DNA of 5,699 nt from a bacterium (lineage in GTDB: Bacteria; Hydrogenedentota; Hydrogenedentia; Hydrogenedentiales; SLHB01). The position numbers were made by a program, and so were the translations under genes. Within the stretch, counting starts at the first letter, position 1. The number at the start of each line of letters is the position of its first letter. The notes below the pieces were generated by a model that saw nothing but the letters and a program-made list of their open reading frames with translations, ran no database searches and was not told the DNA's origin. This document shows, piece by piece, positions 4,674 through 5,699 of this stretch. The stretch is from NCBI GenBank assembly GCA_024231375.1, contig JAAEQP010001487.1, forward strand, positions 1-5,699, read 5' to 3'.

Positions 4674-5699
4674 GCCACCTCGCTCCCGGGGGGCGCATCG
4701 ACAAGGATTTCCCTCGCCTTGCTGCCGATGTGCGGTCCGACAATCCCCCTCATTTCCATCATGTCGATCAACCGCGCTGCTCTAGTATACCCTACTCTCA
4801 ACCGTCTTTGCACCATGGAAATCGACGCTTGGCCCGTTTCCAGGACCACGCGGATGGCGTCGTTCAGGAGTTCGTCCTCCTGATCCCCCAGATCGTCCAC
4901 CGATTCGCCCGATTTCCCATACCGCTCGATCTCGTCCCGGTACTGCGGCGGAGCCTGTGTTTTCAGGTAGGCGATCAGCCCGTTCATCTCGTCGTCGCTC
5001 ACGAACGCGCCCTGGATACGGATGGGTTTGGATCGTCCCGCCGGCAGATACAAGCTGTCGCCCTGGCCGATCAGCCGTTCCGCGCCGATGGCGTCCAGAA
5101 TGCATCGGCTGTCCACCCGCGACGACACCTGGAACGACATGCGGGCCGGGAAATTCGCTTTGATGACGCCGGTCAATACGTCCACCGACGGCCGCTGCGT
5201 CGCGATGATCAGGTGGATGCCCACGGCCCGCGCCAACTGGGCCAACCGCGCGATGGCGTCTTCCACCTCGGACCGCGCCAGCATCATCAGGTCCGCCAAC
5301 TCGTCGATGATGCACACGATATACGGCAGCTTGCGGATGCTTTCCACCGATTCGGTCTCGCCGTCCTCGGTTTCCGCCATCTCGATTTCGCCGTTGTCCA
5401 CGCTCTCGTTGTATACGTCGATGTTGCGCACGCGGAGATGCGCAAACAGGCGGTACCGCTCTTCCATCTCCGTGATCAACCAACTCAGCGACGACGCCGC
5501 TTTCTTGGGATCGATGACCACCGGTGTGATGAGATGCGGGATGCCTTCGAAGATGGACAACTCAACCATCTTCGGGTCGATCAACAGCAATTGCAGTTCG
5601 TCGGGCGTCTTGGTGGCCAGCAGACTCGCCAGCAGCGTCTTCACACACACCGTCTTACCCGATCCCGTCGCGCCCGCCACCAGCAGATGCGGCATCGTC
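4670..5699 (-). CDS. ftsK: DNA translocase FtsK/SpoIIIE, C-terminal part
   Basis: The gene runs off the right edge, so only the last 342 or so residues are seen; the Met at 5695 is internal. FtsK is a septum-located hexameric ATPase that pumps double-stranded DNA to clear the division site and bring dif sites together. Counting from that Met, the Walker A motif GATGSGKT is at 8-15, LLLIDPKMVELSIFEG at 36-51 and Walker B IIDELADLMM at 129-138 (Asp131, Glu132). IATQRPSVDVLTGVIKANFP and the GQGDSLYLPAG region follow. The C-terminal winged-helix gamma domain, which reads KOPS/SRS-type orienting sequences, spans about 274-332, followed by a short tail. An acidic insert at about 99-120, rich in Glu and Asp, lengthens the loop before Walker B. 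The N-terminal membrane and linker parts lie outside the window. The 3' end overlaps the RodZ-like gene by 4 bp. Confidence 0.96.
   Translation of the reverse strand, partial: TMPHLLVAGATGSGKTVCVKTLLASLLATKTPDELQLLLIDPKMVELSIFEGIPHLITPVVIDPKKAASSLSWLITEMEERYRLFAHLRVRNIDVYNESVDNGEIEMAETEDGETESVESIRKLPYIVCIIDELADLMMLARSEVEDAIARLAQLARAVGIHLIIATQRPSVDVLTGVIKANFPARMSFQVSSRVDSRCILDAIGAERLIGQGDSLYLPAGRSKPIRIQGAFVSDDEMNGLIAYLKTQAPPQYRDEIERYGKSGESVDDLGDQEDELLNDAIRVVLETGQASISMVQRRLRVGYTRAARLIDMMEMRGIVGPHIGSKAREILVDAPPGSEVA

Noticed and set aside
1..5699. Mobile element, prophage, tRNA or rRNA content.
   Set aside because: No transposase, integrase, terminal inverted repeat pair, phage gene or cloverleaf-like or rRNA sequence was seen.

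Overview
The window looks like an ordinary chromosomal segment of a moderately GC-rich (roughly 60% G+C by eye) Gram-negative-type or deep-branching bacterium. There is no sign of phage, transposon or plasmid. Gene density is high, and two of the four left-pointing junctions are ATGA stop/start overlaps. One clue to lineage is a short intergenic array of GTCCAT units at a 9-bp period (ATGGAC on the other strand). From memory, similar repeats occur in poorly cultivated groups such as Candidatus Hydrogenedentes and other PVC-related lineages. That is only a weak hint, and no taxon can be fixed from this sequence.

Left part, + strand: a small three-helix membrane protein of unknown function (24-350) is followed by the 9-bp tandem repeat (355-390). 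A candidate promoter and a strong ribosome binding site then precede a complete PLP-dependent aminotransferase of the DegT/DnrJ/EryC1/StrS family (465-1763). A GC-rich hairpin in the 19-bp gap separates it from the convergent genes to the right and appears to serve both directions.

Right part, - strand, read from the right edge: the C-terminal half of the DNA translocase FtsK (4670 to beyond 5699) overlaps by 4 bp a short RodZ-like membrane-anchored helix-turn-helix protein (4209-4673). After a 169-bp gap with small hairpins and an extended -10 promoter candidate come pgsA (3440-4039), alr (2319-3443, 4-bp overlap with pgsA) and a YacP/Rae1-like NYN-domain nuclease (1783-2307, 11 bp after alr).

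The left-pointing genes form one or two operons of cell-envelope and division housekeeping functions: chromosome segregation at the septum (FtsK), cell shape (RodZ-like), anionic phospholipid synthesis (PgsA) and D-alanine supply for peptidoglycan (Alr), with an RNA-turnover-type nuclease at the end. The ftsK, rodZ-like, pgsA order resembles the spoIIIE/ymfM/pgsA neighbourhood of Firmicutes, but alr-yacP replaces the cinA-recA pair found there. I found no convincing undescribed system. The items most worth a second look are the 9-bp repeat, the unknown small membrane protein, the truncated RodZ-like protein and the paired hairpins after it.
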